Shown here: positions 27,198 to 35,435 of the stretch, piece by piece | Position numbering within the stretch: position 1 is the first letter of the stretch | Layout of the letters: the number at the start of each line of letters is the position of its first letter | NCBI RefSeq assembly: GCF_004340205.1 | Contig: NZ_SLWB01000012.1 | Location: 54,862-118,861, forward strand | DNA length: 64,000 bases | Source of the DNA: Acetobacteroides hydrogenigenes | GTDB lineage: Bacteria > Bacteroidota > Bacteroidia > Bacteroidales > ZOR0009 | Reading direction: 5' to 3' | Translations under genes and position numbers: made by a program | Notes under the pieces: model-generated | Database searches by the model: none | Seen by the model: only the letters and a program-made list of their open reading frames with translations | What the model was told of the DNA's origin: nothing

Positions 27198-27869
27198 TTA
27201 CTTCGACTTATTCGCAGCAAACGCAAGTATTACACCTAGCACGACACCCAAAATAGCAGCAAAAAGCACCTGTAAACTTGCAGGAAGCAAGAAGGTTATG
27301 GTATGTGCTGGTATCCAAAAAAACGGAATCGTTTTTTTAAGGACAAAGCCCCACATTGTATGCCAATCAACCTTTTGTAGTATTACAGCAACATCAATAC
27401 GAGAGAAGAAGCCTTTTAAGGTTCCTCCTGTTGCCACAATATGCGTATCGGTTATTTTATGAAGCGTCATCATCACTGGCGCAAAAATAAGATTCATGAA
27501 GGCAGAAGCTGCAAAGGCTTGCAAAAGCTTATATCCAAAAGAATCGCCAAGGGTAATTTCAATATAGCCAAGAAAGTTTACGGCTCCTGTTTGGAAAATC
27601 AAGAAGGAAATCTTAATGGCGATGCCTAAAAAGCCCCAAACGATTGCACGTGGAAGGAGACCAAATCCTTTGTAGTCGTAAACCCCTTTCCTAATTCGCA
27701 ATCCCAGAGATTCACCCAGCGTTGCCAAAATGGCAAACTTCAGAAAACTCATTGCCAGTCCATGCTCAAGGTTGAACCTACAGTAAAATTCGTAAAGAGG
27801 CGTAGATACCATAAACGGCACAAACAGCACCAGAACTAAAATAACAAACAAAAAATCATGACGTTTCAT
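27198..27869 (-). CDS. Multi-pass membrane protein, Mpv17/PMP22-like C-terminus
   Basis: The 223-residue protein has about five to six hydrophobic segments. The C-terminal part, with TMWGFVLKKTIPFFWIPAHT, resembles the W-x-P-A signature region of Mpv17/PMP22 proteins, but the match is by eye only. Function is unknown. It lies downstream of the phosphate transporter and its small coupled gene on the same strand, with a strong hairpin between them. Confidence 0.55.
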   Translation of the reverse strand: MKRHDFLFVILVLVLFVPFMVSTPLYEFYCRFNLEHGLAMSFLKFAILATLGESLGLRIRKGVYDYKGFGLLPRAIVWGFLGIAIKISFLIFQTGAVNFLGYIEITLGDSFGYKLLQAFAASAFMNLIFAPVMMTLHKITDTHIVATGGTLKGFFSRIDVAVILQKVDWHTMWGFVLKKTIPFFWIPAHTITFLLPASLQVLFAAILGVVLGVILAFAANKSK

Positions 27870-27898
27870 TGGTGGTTTTAGATTTAGTGGAAAATGCG

Positions 27899-27928
27899 AA
27901 AAGGTAAAACGTTACCGTTTTACCTTTT
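27899..27928 (-). terminator. Perfect 13-bp hairpin after the PiT/small-protein unit
   Basis: AAAAGGTAAAACG pairs perfectly with CGTTTTACCTTTT over a TTAC loop. The hairpin covers the stop codon of the small gene ending at 27912. T residues flank it on both strands, so it may terminate either way. Confidence 0.75.
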
Positions 27929-28073
27929 CTTCGTTTTTAAAATACTTGTCAAATCCTTTCTGAGCGTTATGCTTAACATAACCCCATCGTATTAAAATAC
28001 CAAAAAGGAGAATGATTATCATTATAATCATCCCCTTCTCGGTAGAACTTAGCTTTTTAAACTTTTCGAACAT
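27912..28073 (-). CDS. Small single-span membrane protein coupled to the PiT transporter
   Basis: The 53-residue frame starts with an ATG that overlaps the PiT stop codon by one base (TAATG), so translation is probably coupled. The protein has a charged start (MFEKFKKLSSTEKG), one strongly hydrophobic helix (MIIMIIILLFGILI) and a basic tail (WGYVKHNAQKGFDKYF). It may be a small partner of the transporter or a membrane regulator; no family is recognised. The tight overlap, coding-like composition and the terminator over its stop codon support a real gene. Confidence 0.7.
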   Translation of the reverse strand: MFEKFKKLSSTEKGMIIMIIILLFGILIRWGYVKHNAQKGFDKYFKNEEKVKR

Positions 28074-29485
28074 TACTTAGCAATTGAAAAGAACAACCAA
28101 TAGAGCAAACCAGAAACAAGAATGGAGACTGGAAGAGTAACCACCCAAGCAATGCCGATATTCTTAAGCGTTTTGGTCTGTAGGTTCTTAATTCCACCAC
28201 TTGCCACCATCGAACCGGCAATGCCCGACGATAGGATATGAGTGGTACTAACAGGCAAACCTATAGCAGAAGACAGCCCAATGGTTGAGGCTGCAATAAC
28301 TCCAGAGGTTGCGCCCTGGGCATAGGTCATCTGCGTTTTGCCAATCTTTTCGCTGATTGTAACAACAATTCGCTTCCAACCTATCATTGTTCCTAAACCC
28401 AACGAAAGCGATATCAAAAGGATAACCCAGACTGGAACATATTCGGCATAACCATCTATTCGCTTTAAATCGTTCTTAAATCGCCTAAGATCGTGCTTGC
28501 TCACATTTACAAAAGCAGCCTTGTTGTCTTCTTCCAACGATTTAAGCTTCTTTGCTGCAGCGGTAAGATCAACTCGAGCATCGGCAACCATGGTATGAGG
28601 CAGCTCGCTAAACTTATCTACCTTAGATAAATTGGCAACCAAAGCATTAAACTTGGCAACTGAAACACTAACCGTTTGCTTTTCGGCGTAGCTTAATCTT
28701 GTTGTATCGATGCGATTTAGAACGTACTCTACTCGCTGAATATTCCCCACCAAATCCTTGGGGTCTTTCGAATTATCAAGAGCAAAGTATGCAGGTGCTA
28801 GAGCCACAAGTATCATCATCATTAGGCCAACTCCCTTTTGTCCGTCGTTAGAACCATGGGAGAAACTAATACTTGTAGAGGTAATGATCATTAGAGAACG
28901 AATCCAAAAAGGAGGTGCTTTTTTCTCCTTCGGCTCCTTAAATATCTTCTTCTTCTTTACCACCTTAAACAGAATATACATCAACGTAAGAGCAAGTACG
29001 AAGCCCAGCACTGGAGTAATCAGCAAGGCTAATCCGATATCGATGATCTTTTGCCAGTTTAAGACAACCGAAGAATCGGGATGCAGCAAGGTATACGAAA
29101 GGCCTGCGCCAAATATAGCCCCAATAAGCGTATGCGAGCTCGAGCAAGGAATACCGTAGTACCAAGTAAAGAAGTTCCACGCTATTGCAGTAATAATTAT
29201 TGCCCAAATTAACGCCATTGCCTTATAAACGTTGTGATCTGCCAACATCTCGGCAGGTATAAGGTGCATAATCCCCATGGCCACTGCAATCCCCCCTACA
29301 TACACGCCTAGAATGTTCATCAAACCAGACCATACAACCGCTGTTTTGGGTTTGAGCGAGTTGGTATAAATAACCGTTGCTACCGCATTTGCAGTATCGT
29401 GAAAACCGTTGATGAACTCGAAGGCTGCTGTTGCAATCACCAACAATACTAGCATAATAAAATGCACCGTATCTATTCCAAGCAT
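28073..29485 (-). CDS. Inorganic phosphate transporter, PiT family
   Basis: The 470-residue inner-membrane permease imports phosphate by cation symport. Both PiT signature halves are present: GFHDTANAVATVIYTNSLKP near the N-terminus and GLPVSTTHILSSGIAGSM near the C-terminus. SFSHGSNDGQKGVGL lies in the first conserved half. A soluble loop of about 130 residues (roughly 220-350) separates the two membrane halves. The stop codon overlaps the ATG of a small membrane protein. Confidence 0.95.
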   Translation of the reverse strand: MLGIDTVHFIMLVLLVIATAAFEFINGFHDTANAVATVIYTNSLKPKTAVVWSGLMNILGVYVGGIAVAMGIMHLIPAEMLADHNVYKAMALIWAIIITAIAWNFFTWYYGIPCSSSHTLIGAIFGAGLSYTLLHPDSSVVLNWQKIIDIGLALLITPVLGFVLALTLMYILFKVVKKKKIFKEPKEKKAPPFWIRSLMIITSTSISFSHGSNDGQKGVGLMMMILVALAPAYFALDNSKDPKDLVGNIQRVEYVLNRIDTTRLSYAEKQTVSVSVAKFNALVANLSKVDKFSELPHTMVADARVDLTAAAKKLKSLEEDNKAAFVNVSKHDLRRFKNDLKRIDGYAEYVPVWVILLISLSLGLGTMIGWKRIVVTISEKIGKTQMTYAQGATSGVIAASTIGLSSAIGLPVSTTHILSSGIAGSMVASGGIKNLQTKTLKNIGIAWVVTLPVSILVSGLLYWLFFSIAK

Positions 29486-29593
29486 AAAAAAGTGTTTTTA
29501 TAAAGCGGGGCAAATTTTGCAAAGAATAATAACACCGCCAACTAATTGCACCTTTTTTTAATCTATGAACAAAACTATTTTCGCCTCATTCCA

Positions 29594-29626
29594 CTTTGAA
29601 GAGTTCACATTTCTTCGCTACATTTG
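29594..29626 (+). promoter_or_regulatory. Promoter of the 111-residue hypothetical gene
   Basis: TTTG (29594-29597), 21 nt, then TACATTTG (29619-29626). A second possible -7 box, TATCTTTG, lies at 29645-29652, closer to the start codon at 29715. Confidence 0.55.
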
Positions 29627-29714
29627 TTCTACAAAAAAGATGAATATCTTTGAATTACGATCAAACTCCGAATGCGTAAAACGAAGAAACATCTCACTAT
29701 AAAAACAGTTTAAA

Positions 29715-30050
29715 ATGAAGATTGTTAACAGGAACGCACTAGCCGTAATACCCCAGAAGCCTTTTTGGGATTGGCTTTTATCCGTAGACGAGCAGTTTGA
29801 CCTAGAAGAGATTGAAGAAAGCGGTGATTTTAACGTCTACCTGATTCCAGAATTTGAAAATGAGGATGAAATTGTTGAATATCTCGAGAAAAATTACGAC
29901 CAAATTTTCAAAAACGAGCTGCTTGACTGGTATTCTGATGAGTCTCTATGGCCAAAAGAAAGAACCTGGGAGGTTTTTGAAGATTGGTTCACTATAGAAG
30001 CCCACTCGTTAATCTACGATATGTCCAATAGTCCACTACAAAAGCTATAA
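29715..30050 (+). CDS. Acidic conserved hypothetical protein
   Basis: The 111-residue soluble protein is strongly acidic, with a tryptophan-rich C-terminal half (ELLDWYSDESLWPKERTW) and no signal or membrane segment. The N-terminus MKIVNRNALAVIPQKPFWDW is compact and looks like a conserved domain start. I do not recognise the family. A promoter and a terminator enclose it as a single transcription unit. Confidence 0.7.
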   Translation: MKIVNRNALAVIPQKPFWDWLLSVDEQFDLEEIEESGDFNVYLIPEFENEDEIVEYLEKNYDQIFKNELLDWYSDESLWPKERTWEVFEDWFTIEAHSLIYDMSNSPLQKL

Positions 30051-30055
30051 ATTCA

Positions 30056-30086
30056 AAGGGGTAGACAACAAGCTACCCCTTGTTTC
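30056..30086 (+). terminator. Bidirectional terminator between convergent genes
   Basis: AAGGGGTAG pairs perfectly with CTACCCCTT over an 8-nt loop. It lies between the hypothetical gene and the serine hydrolase gene, and either transcript could use it. Confidence 0.82.
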
Positions 30087-30091
30087 TACTA

Positions 30092-31255
30092 TTATATGTC
30101 TTCTATTTTTGAAGCAATCTCCTCTAACATGTAGGGCCACCAGCCATTTACGCCCCAACTATTTCCCTGCCTAACAATAACAACATTGTTCTTTGTAGAA
30201 ACATAAACGAACTGACCCAATATTCCCATTGCGTATATGTCGTTTGGAGCGTTGTCTTGCTTAAGGCCCCACCAAAAATTCTTGTAGTAGGTACGCCCCT
30301 GCTTAAGAATCGGATACCAGCTATGGTTCATTTGCCGGTATAAATCCCAAAAATCCGAATCTGTCCGCACCCCATCAGAGGTTTTTAGGCTACGACACCA
30401 ATCCTCACTAAGAACTTGACTATTATAAATCAAACCATTATTTGCATAGAGCAATCCAAATTTGGCCAAATCATATGGAGCAACCACCATACCTCCATCC
30501 ATTTTGAGATACTTCTTTTGATGGCTATCTATGCAAAAAAGCGCATTAGAAGTAGGCTTTAAACGCTGCCAAAAGTTATGGTTTATATCAACGAAAAGAT
30601 CTGAAATTCGGCTATCTACCATCCTATTCAGCAGATGCAGGTGAATATCGTTGTAGTAAAAAAATCCAGATCCGTCGACCGAAGGACTTATCTCCTTCAA
30701 AGACCTTCTAATATCGGTTGACAACCAAAACTTAACCATGTCGGTAAACGGCCCCTTACCATGCGTATAGCGAATCCCCGACTCCATGTTCATCAAACTT
30801 TGAAAAGTTCGATTAGCAACAAAATCTGGCAGCTGACAGTGGTACTGCCCAAGCAAATCATTGAACGATATAACACCATTGGCTGCTAGCAGCGACAAGT
30901 AGCTGGAAAATAAACTTTTGGTAATCGAATAGCAGAGCATTGGGGTTTTGCCGTTTATTCCATCAGCATAGTATTCGTACACAAGCTTGCCATCCTTTAA
31001 AACTAAAAAGGAGAGCGTATCCGAAGTTCTTACAAGGTTATCTACCGTCTGGTTGGTACTGCTTTGGCTTACAGGCAGGCTTCCTGTCGAGGGGATAAGG
31101 TTGCGTTCCAGCTCTGCCTCTTCGCTATCGCTCTTTAAAACCCTGAAAGGGAAATACTGAAAATCAAAAACGGACTGCTTTGCCTTAGTGGCAATTGCAT
31201 ATGCAAGGTATCGTAATATGTAGGGTGATTCTGGTACGCTACTAACTAAATTCAT
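30092..31255 (-). CDS. Serine hydrolase, class C beta-lactamase/DD-peptidase fold
   Basis: The protein is 387 residues from the ATG at 31255. The nucleophile motif SITK (S110, K113) and a downstream YYN at about 200-202 match the S-x-x-K and Y-x-N elements of penicillin-recognising serine hydrolases. An in-frame ATG 17 codons upstream (31306) exists, but it lies inside the terminator hairpin of the preceding gene, so the later start is preferred. No clear signal peptide is seen. Substrate is unknown; esterase or peptidase activity is as likely as any beta-lactamase role. Confidence 0.83.
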   Translation of the reverse strand: MNLVSSVPESPYILRYLAYAIATKAKQSVFDFQYFPFRVLKSDSEEAELERNLIPSTGSLPVSQSSTNQTVDNLVRTSDTLSFLVLKDGKLVYEYYADGINGKTPMLCYSITKSLFSSYLSLLAANGVISFNDLLGQYHCQLPDFVANRTFQSLMNMESGIRYTHGKGPFTDMVKFWLSTDIRRSLKEISPSVDGSGFFYYNDIHLHLLNRMVDSRISDLFVDINHNFWQRLKPTSNALFCIDSHQKKYLKMDGGMVVAPYDLAKFGLLYANNGLIYNSQVLSEDWCRSLKTSDGVRTDSDFWDLYRQMNHSWYPILKQGRTYYKNFWWGLKQDNAPNDIYAMGILGQFVYVSTKNNVVIVRQGNSWGVNGWWPYMLEEIASKIEDI

Positions 31256-31278
31256 TGGCAAATGATAAAGTGGGCACA

Positions 31279-31312
31279 AAACTAAAAAAGGAGATGATAT
31301 TACCACCTCCTC
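31279..31312 (-). terminator. Terminator of the YhcH-family gene
   Basis: On the minus strand GGAGGTG pairs with CATCTCC with one mismatch, followed by a T-rich tract. It lies 20 nt after the stop codon of the gene ending at 31333 and decides the start of the next gene. Confidence 0.75.
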
Positions 31313-31332
31313 TTTTAGTTTTTATAGGTACT

Positions 31333-31782
31333 TTACCCTACTTTTATCTTAAATATAAGCTTAACAATCTCTCCATCGTAAATGAGAGGTGCATGCGCAT
31401 CCCATGGCATAAACAGCACAAACTCGTTGCTAGCGACAGAAACATACGTTGTTGGCTGGTCTTCAAAAAAGATAATATCGCTTTCGCTGCTATACTCACC
31501 TGTAGGCTTAATGCACATATTGCGATCTTTCCATCCAAACGTTTCACCACTACCTAAGCACACCTGAAGATCCGCATAAACGTTGTGCGCCTCGAGCATT
31601 GCCTCATCAGCTCCTTTACCCTTTGCTACCGAAGGAATAACAAATACATTTTCCCCATCAATGTAAACCTTTTCGGCAGGCAACTTTTTTGGGTCAATCG
31701 TTTTCATGTAGGCCACCACCTTCTCTATTGCAGGAAGGAAAGCCGTATAGTTCTGCAGCTGCTCTATTGAATCAAGTATCAT
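31333..31782 (-). CDS. YhcH/YjgK/YiaL family protein
   Basis: This 149-residue cupin-like protein belongs to the family whose members act on sugar or sialic-acid derivatives. Metal-ligand candidates are E64 and H66 in EAHNVYADLQ and H130 in MPWDAHAPLI, as usual for the family. Its exact substrate is not known. It is transcribed alone, divergently from the DUF486 gene. Confidence 0.9.
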   Translation of the reverse strand: MILDSIEQLQNYTAFLPAIEKVVAYMKTIDPKKLPAEKVYIDGENVFVIPSVAKGKGADEAMLEAHNVYADLQVCLGSGETFGWKDRNMCIKPTGEYSSESDIIFFEDQPTTYVSVASNEFVLFMPWDAHAPLIYDGEIVKLIFKIKVG

Positions 31783-31851
31783 GCGTTCTTGTTTTTGTGT
31801 TTATAGCACTTGGCTTACGCCACCTTTAAAATACTTTTGAGCCAAAGTTAG

Positions 31852-31859
31852 TATATTTG
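31852..31859 (+). promoter_or_regulatory. -7 box of the DUF486 gene
   Basis: TATATTTG lies 22 nt before the start codon at 31882. A TTTG is present only 12 nt upstream, so the -33 element is unclear. Confidence 0.5.
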
Positions 31860-31881
31860 CCCCCCAAAACCAAAACACACA

Positions 31882-32250
31882 ATGAAGGTCATTCTCACCA
31901 TATCGCTGCTGGTTCTTTCAAACATCTTCATGACATTTGCCTGGTATGGACATTTAAAATTTAAGGAATATAGCTGGTTTCAAGCGCTTCCTCTTTTTGC
32001 TGTAATCCTGATAAGCTGGGGCATTGCTCTTTTTGAGTACTTCTTTCAAGTTCCGGCAAACCGAATTGGTTTTAACCAAAACGGGGGACCCTTTTCGCTG
32101 GTAGAGTTGAAGGTGCTACAGGAGGTTATTACGCTTGTTGTGTTTATGACCTTTAGCCTACTGGTATTCAAAACCGAAACCCTAAAGATGAACCATCTTA
32201 TAGGGTTTGGATTTCTGGTTTTGGCCGTATTCTTTATTTTCAAGAAGTAG
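31882..32250 (+). CDS. DUF486 (DMT-like) membrane protein
   Basis: The 122-residue protein has four hydrophobic segments and the typical start ILTISLLVLSNIFMTFAWYGHLK. The conserved centre includes FEYFFQVPANRIGF and FSLVELKVLQEVITL. DUF486 members resemble half-size drug/metabolite transporters; function is not established. Its stop codon directly abuts the stop codon of the convergent ktrA-like gene, so there is no intergenic terminator. Confidence 0.9.
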   Translation: MKVILTISLLVLSNIFMTFAWYGHLKFKEYSWFQALPLFAVILISWGIALFEYFFQVPANRIGFNQNGGPFSLVELKVLQEVITLVVFMTFSLLVFKTETLKMNHLIGFGFLVLAVFFIFKK

Positions 32251-32940
32251 CTAGCTGAAGAATCTCGAGAAGGTTTGCAGGTTTTTCGAATCACCAAACA
32301 GGTAAAGCACATCCTCCTTCTCTATAATGGTTCCCAAACCAATTGGGTGTATAACCTTTTCCACTACCGATTTTGACCCAAGAATATTGGTTACGTGCTC
32401 CTTTCGAACAATGGTAACCAGCTTAAGGTTAAACTTATCGCCCAAGAGCAGCTCACCAACAGCTTGGCCTACGATTACAGGCGGTGCTGTCATCGAAATT
32501 ACCCTATAACCTTCGGCAACAGGGAACGAATCCTGAAGCCCCTTTACATCTAAGCGAAGCGCAAAATCTTCGGCCGAATCCTTTTCTGGAGTTACCACCT
32601 CATCTACTCCAATAGCCTCGAGTACGGTAGTATGTAAGTTCGAGATAGCGCGTCCTATAAGCTTGTTTACCTTTAGTTGCTTTAGCTCGGCAGAAACTAG
32701 GATAGAGGTGCCAATATTCTCCCCAATTGCTACCACTACCGCATCGGCATCTTTAAGGGGTAGCACCTTTAGCATGTGCACCTCATTGATGTCCATGCAA
32801 ATGGTGCTAGTAATCCTCGATTTTAGTTCCTCAACTCTGTGGCTATTCGAATCAATTCCAATTACCTCGTGCCCCATCGAAGTAAGGCGCTCGGCTAATA
32901 CCGAACCATAATTTCCTAGCCCTATAATGATATACTTCAT
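32251..32940 (-). CDS. Potassium uptake regulatory subunit, KtrA/TrkA family
   Basis: The 229-residue cytoplasmic RCK protein has an N-terminal Rossmann domain with GLGNYG at 7-12 and an acidic end of strand two (GIDSN) for NAD or ATP/ADP binding, then a TrkA-C domain. It gates the membrane subunit encoded 14 nt upstream in the operon. Single-RCK length points to KtrA rather than the duplicated TrkA. Confidence 0.93.
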   Translation of the reverse strand: MKYIIIGLGNYGSVLAERLTSMGHEVIGIDSNSHRVEELKSRITSTICMDINEVHMLKVLPLKDADAVVVAIGENIGTSILVSAELKQLKVNKLIGRAISNLHTTVLEAIGVDEVVTPEKDSAEDFALRLDVKGLQDSFPVAEGYRVISMTAPPVIVGQAVGELLLGDKFNLKLVTIVRKEHVTNILGSKSVVEKVIHPIGLGTIIEKEDVLYLFGDSKNLQTFSRFFS

Positions 32941-32954
32941 GGTATGAACAATTT

Positions 32955-34781
32955 CTAGTTGACAAATATGCTTGTTTTAGGATAGCGGTAATCCAGCTCC
33001 GCTGTGTGCCTAACAAAACCCGACAAGAAGGTAAGCGCCCCCACTCTTCCTATAAACATGGTGGCTATAAGCACAATTTTGCTGCCCTCGTCGAGCGAAG
33101 GGGTAATGCCCAACGACAACCCTACCGTACTTAACGCCGAAATACACTCAAAAACGATTGCCATCATATCTATCTGAGGCTCGAACAGCTTAATTAGCGA
33201 AGTGGATAGGCCAATCATAAAAATAGAAAGGAGGATAGCCCCAAAAGCCCTCAACACTGTATTGTTGGTTATCTCACGCCCACCTATTTCCAACCGTTCC
33301 TTTCCCTTCATTATGTTGATAACATTAAACACTGCGACTGCAAATGTTGTAGTTTTAATACCACCTCCGGTAGATACAGGAGATGCTCCAATCCACATAA
33401 GGAACATGGTAAGAAGCACGGTTTGCGGCAAGAGTTGTGCCATATTCACGGTATTAAATCCAGCAGTACGAGGCGTTACCGATCCAAAAAAGGATTCGGC
33501 TAACACCCCATACCAGGGCAGCCCTTTTAGGGTGTTGTTGTACTCGAAAAATGCAAAGAACACCGTACCAACAACCAGCAAAATAAGCGTAGTATACACC
33601 ACCAACTTGGTGTGCAGATTTATTATTTTAGGTAGGTGATGGTAGCGACGCTGTAGTCCGAGCACCTGCCGCACCATGTTACGAAACACATGCTTGAGAA
33701 GCTGCATGTAGTTAAATAGGATCGGATAGCCTATACCTCCAAATACAATAAGCAGCGATACGTACGCATGAAGCCCATAGTTGTAGCGAACCCGAACATC
33801 GTAAAGGTTATCTGTAAAAATTGAGAAGCCGGCATTGCAGAATGCCGATATCGAGTGAAAAATCGAATAGTAGCCCTCATTAACATCTCCTAAAGTCCCC
33901 CGTACGGAGAAGTAGATGAAAATTGCCCCAATCGATTCGATTATGAAGGTTACCAGAACAATCTTCATCAGCGTTCGGAATATCTCGCCCAAGTTTTCCT
34001 CGCTAATAAAGTCCCCAAGGTTTATCTGATTCTTAAACGAGAGCTTATTCACCAAGAATATACCAAAGAACGAGGTTAGCGTCATAACGCCAATACCCCC
34101 AATCTGAATAAGCAGAAGAATGAAGAACTGCCCAAGAGGGGTAAATGCAGTTGCCGTATCAACAACCACCAATCCGGTTACGCAAACCGCGCTGGTAGAG
34201 GTAAAAAGCGCATCAACTAGAGAAATGCCATGCGTTGTAGAATTGGGGAGCAAAAGCAAGCCCGTACCTACAAGGATGATGAAGAAAAAGCTAAGCACGA
34301 ATATCAGCGAGGTGTTAATTTCCTTCTTTAAGAACCCAAAGGTAGAGCGGGATAGCTCCATAACCGATAGGATTAGAATAAAAACGTAGGTAAACACCGG
34401 ACTTTTGAAGATAGCCAGAAGGGGGGCCTTGGTACGAATATACTCGTCGGGCTTGATGTAGGCAATTAGCAGCAAGAAAAAGAGAAGGCCAAAAAGGCTC
34501 CAGGCGATATAGTGCCGTGTTTCCTTACTCTCGCCAAAACCTTGGCTAAAAAACCGAACAATGTAGCTAACTAAAAAGATGAGTAGCGCAACAAAGTAGA
34601 ACCTACTCGTTTGCGCGTACAAATAGGGGTTGAGGTTAAAGCCCACTTCGTAAACAACGAGCGCAATGCTGGCTATGCTGATGAATAAAAGGATCAAGAG
34701 GCCAACTTTATCTACGTTCCTTCTAAAGCTGGCAAGCAGCTCAAGCCTCCGCCAAAACGTATTCTTGAAGCGTTTTCTCAT
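32955..34781 (-). CDS. Potassium transporter membrane subunit, KtrB/TrkH family
   Basis: The 608-residue protein has four pore-loop motifs with the selectivity-filter glycine: SAVCVTGLVV, ISAFCNAGFS, VTPRTAGFN and SALSTVGLSL. About 150 extra N-terminal residues with several hydrophobic helices precede the core, making it longer than classical KtrB. With the downstream KtrA-like protein it forms a Ktr-type K+ uptake system, probably Na+-dependent by analogy. Confidence 0.93.
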   Translation of the reverse strand: MRKRFKNTFWRRLELLASFRRNVDKVGLLILLFISIASIALVVYEVGFNLNPYLYAQTSRFYFVALLIFLVSYIVRFFSQGFGESKETRHYIAWSLFGLLFFLLLIAYIKPDEYIRTKAPLLAIFKSPVFTYVFILILSVMELSRSTFGFLKKEINTSLIFVLSFFFIILVGTGLLLLPNSTTHGISLVDALFTSTSAVCVTGLVVVDTATAFTPLGQFFILLLIQIGGIGVMTLTSFFGIFLVNKLSFKNQINLGDFISEENLGEIFRTLMKIVLVTFIIESIGAIFIYFSVRGTLGDVNEGYYSIFHSISAFCNAGFSIFTDNLYDVRVRYNYGLHAYVSLLIVFGGIGYPILFNYMQLLKHVFRNMVRQVLGLQRRYHHLPKIINLHTKLVVYTTLILLVVGTVFFAFFEYNNTLKGLPWYGVLAESFFGSVTPRTAGFNTVNMAQLLPQTVLLTMFLMWIGASPVSTGGGIKTTTFAVAVFNVINIMKGKERLEIGGREITNNTVLRAFGAILLSIFMIGLSTSLIKLFEPQIDMMAIVFECISALSTVGLSLGITPSLDEGSKIVLIATMFIGRVGALTFLSGFVRHTAELDYRYPKTSIFVN

Positions 34782-34912
34782 TTATTTCAGTATGATTCGC
34801 ACACAACAGCAACAAAGGAACAAAAAATAGTACAACTAACCATGCCTGCAATAATTTTCATTTATAAACTTCAAAAAACGCCAAAAGGCTGAAATTTGTA
34901 CTAAAAAGATGC

Positions 34913-34920
34913 TACTTTTG
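34913..34920 (+). promoter_or_regulatory. -7 box of the 93-residue hypothetical gene
   Basis: TACTTTTG matches TAnnTTTG, 28 nt before the start codon at 34949. A TTTG at 34895-34898 is closer than usual. Confidence 0.5.
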
Positions 34921-34948
34921 CACGATAACTAACAAATACGTACACAGT

Positions 34949-35230
34949 ATGGCAAGCGTAAGAAGACTAAAAAAGGACATCGACTATCTAGTAAGCGAAG
35001 TTGTTGCCGATTGTTATACCTTCTCCTACTTTCACCCAGCAAAGCAAGCTGAAGTGATCGATATCATCAACGAGGCAATCGAGCTTCGTCAGGAGCTTAT
35101 TAGCCGTGCCAACACTCCCGATGGAAAGGATAATCCTAAAATCGTTAAAGCCTACTATAAGGCCATTTGGAATGAACTTTTCGAGAAGGTTGATGGCATG
35201 TTCAACAAGGTCAGCCAGCTTAACAAGTAA
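34949..35230 (+). CDS. Conserved small helical hypothetical protein
   Basis: The 93-residue protein is charged and appears mostly helical (MASVRRLKKDIDYLVSEVVA, then HPAKQAEVIDIINEAIELRQ). No signal, membrane segment or known motif is visible. It is monocistronic with a Bacteroidota -7 box and a strong terminator, which argues for a real gene. I do not recognise its function. Confidence 0.8.
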   Translation: MASVRRLKKDIDYLVSEVVADCYTFSYFHPAKQAEVIDIINEAIELRQELISRANTPDGKDNPKIVKAYYKAIWNELFEKVDGMFNKVSQLNK

Positions 35231-35254
35231 CCGACTTTTCATAACTCCAAATAG

Positions 35255-35285
35255 AAAAGGGGGAGCATCAGCTCTCCCTTTTTTT
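35255..35285 (+). terminator. Terminator of the 93-residue hypothetical gene
   Basis: AAAGGG-GAGC pairs with GCTC-CCCTTT over an ATCA loop (one mismatch) and is followed by T residues. Confidence 0.9.
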
Positions 35286-35311
35286 GTTTCTTTGCGGGGA
35301 ACGATATGAGA

Positions 35312-35353
35312 GATGTGATGTGTGATGTGTGATGTGTGATGTGTGATGTGTGA
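35312..35353. repeat. Heptamer tandem repeat, GATGTGT family
   Basis: Five perfect GATGTGT units (35317-35351) are preceded by a partial GATGT. The array is intergenic, 83 nt before the PatB/MalY start codon. Confidence 0.85.
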
Positions 35354-35381
35354 CAAACGCAAGCCGCATATCACATTTCAA

Positions 35382-35423
35382 AAATCGCAAATCTCAAATC
35401 GCATCTCGAACATCGCAAATCAA
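35382..35423. repeat. Heptamer tandem repeat, AAATCGC family
   Basis: Degenerate 7-bp units run AAATCGC, AAATCTC, AAATCGC, ATCTCGA, ACATCGC and AAATCAA. They lie 29 nt after the GATGTGT array and end just before the PatB/MalY gene. Confidence 0.6.
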
Positions 35424-35435
35424 AAAAACATAACC

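Noticed and set aside
31256..31306. Upstream ATG start for the serine hydrolase
   Set aside because: It lies in the hairpin and T tract that end the preceding gene, so an mRNA beginning after that terminator would not contain it.
35343..35435. N-terminal extension of the PatB/MalY protein
   Set aside because: The 31 codons are made of heptamer repeats, and the family starts at the ATG at 35436.
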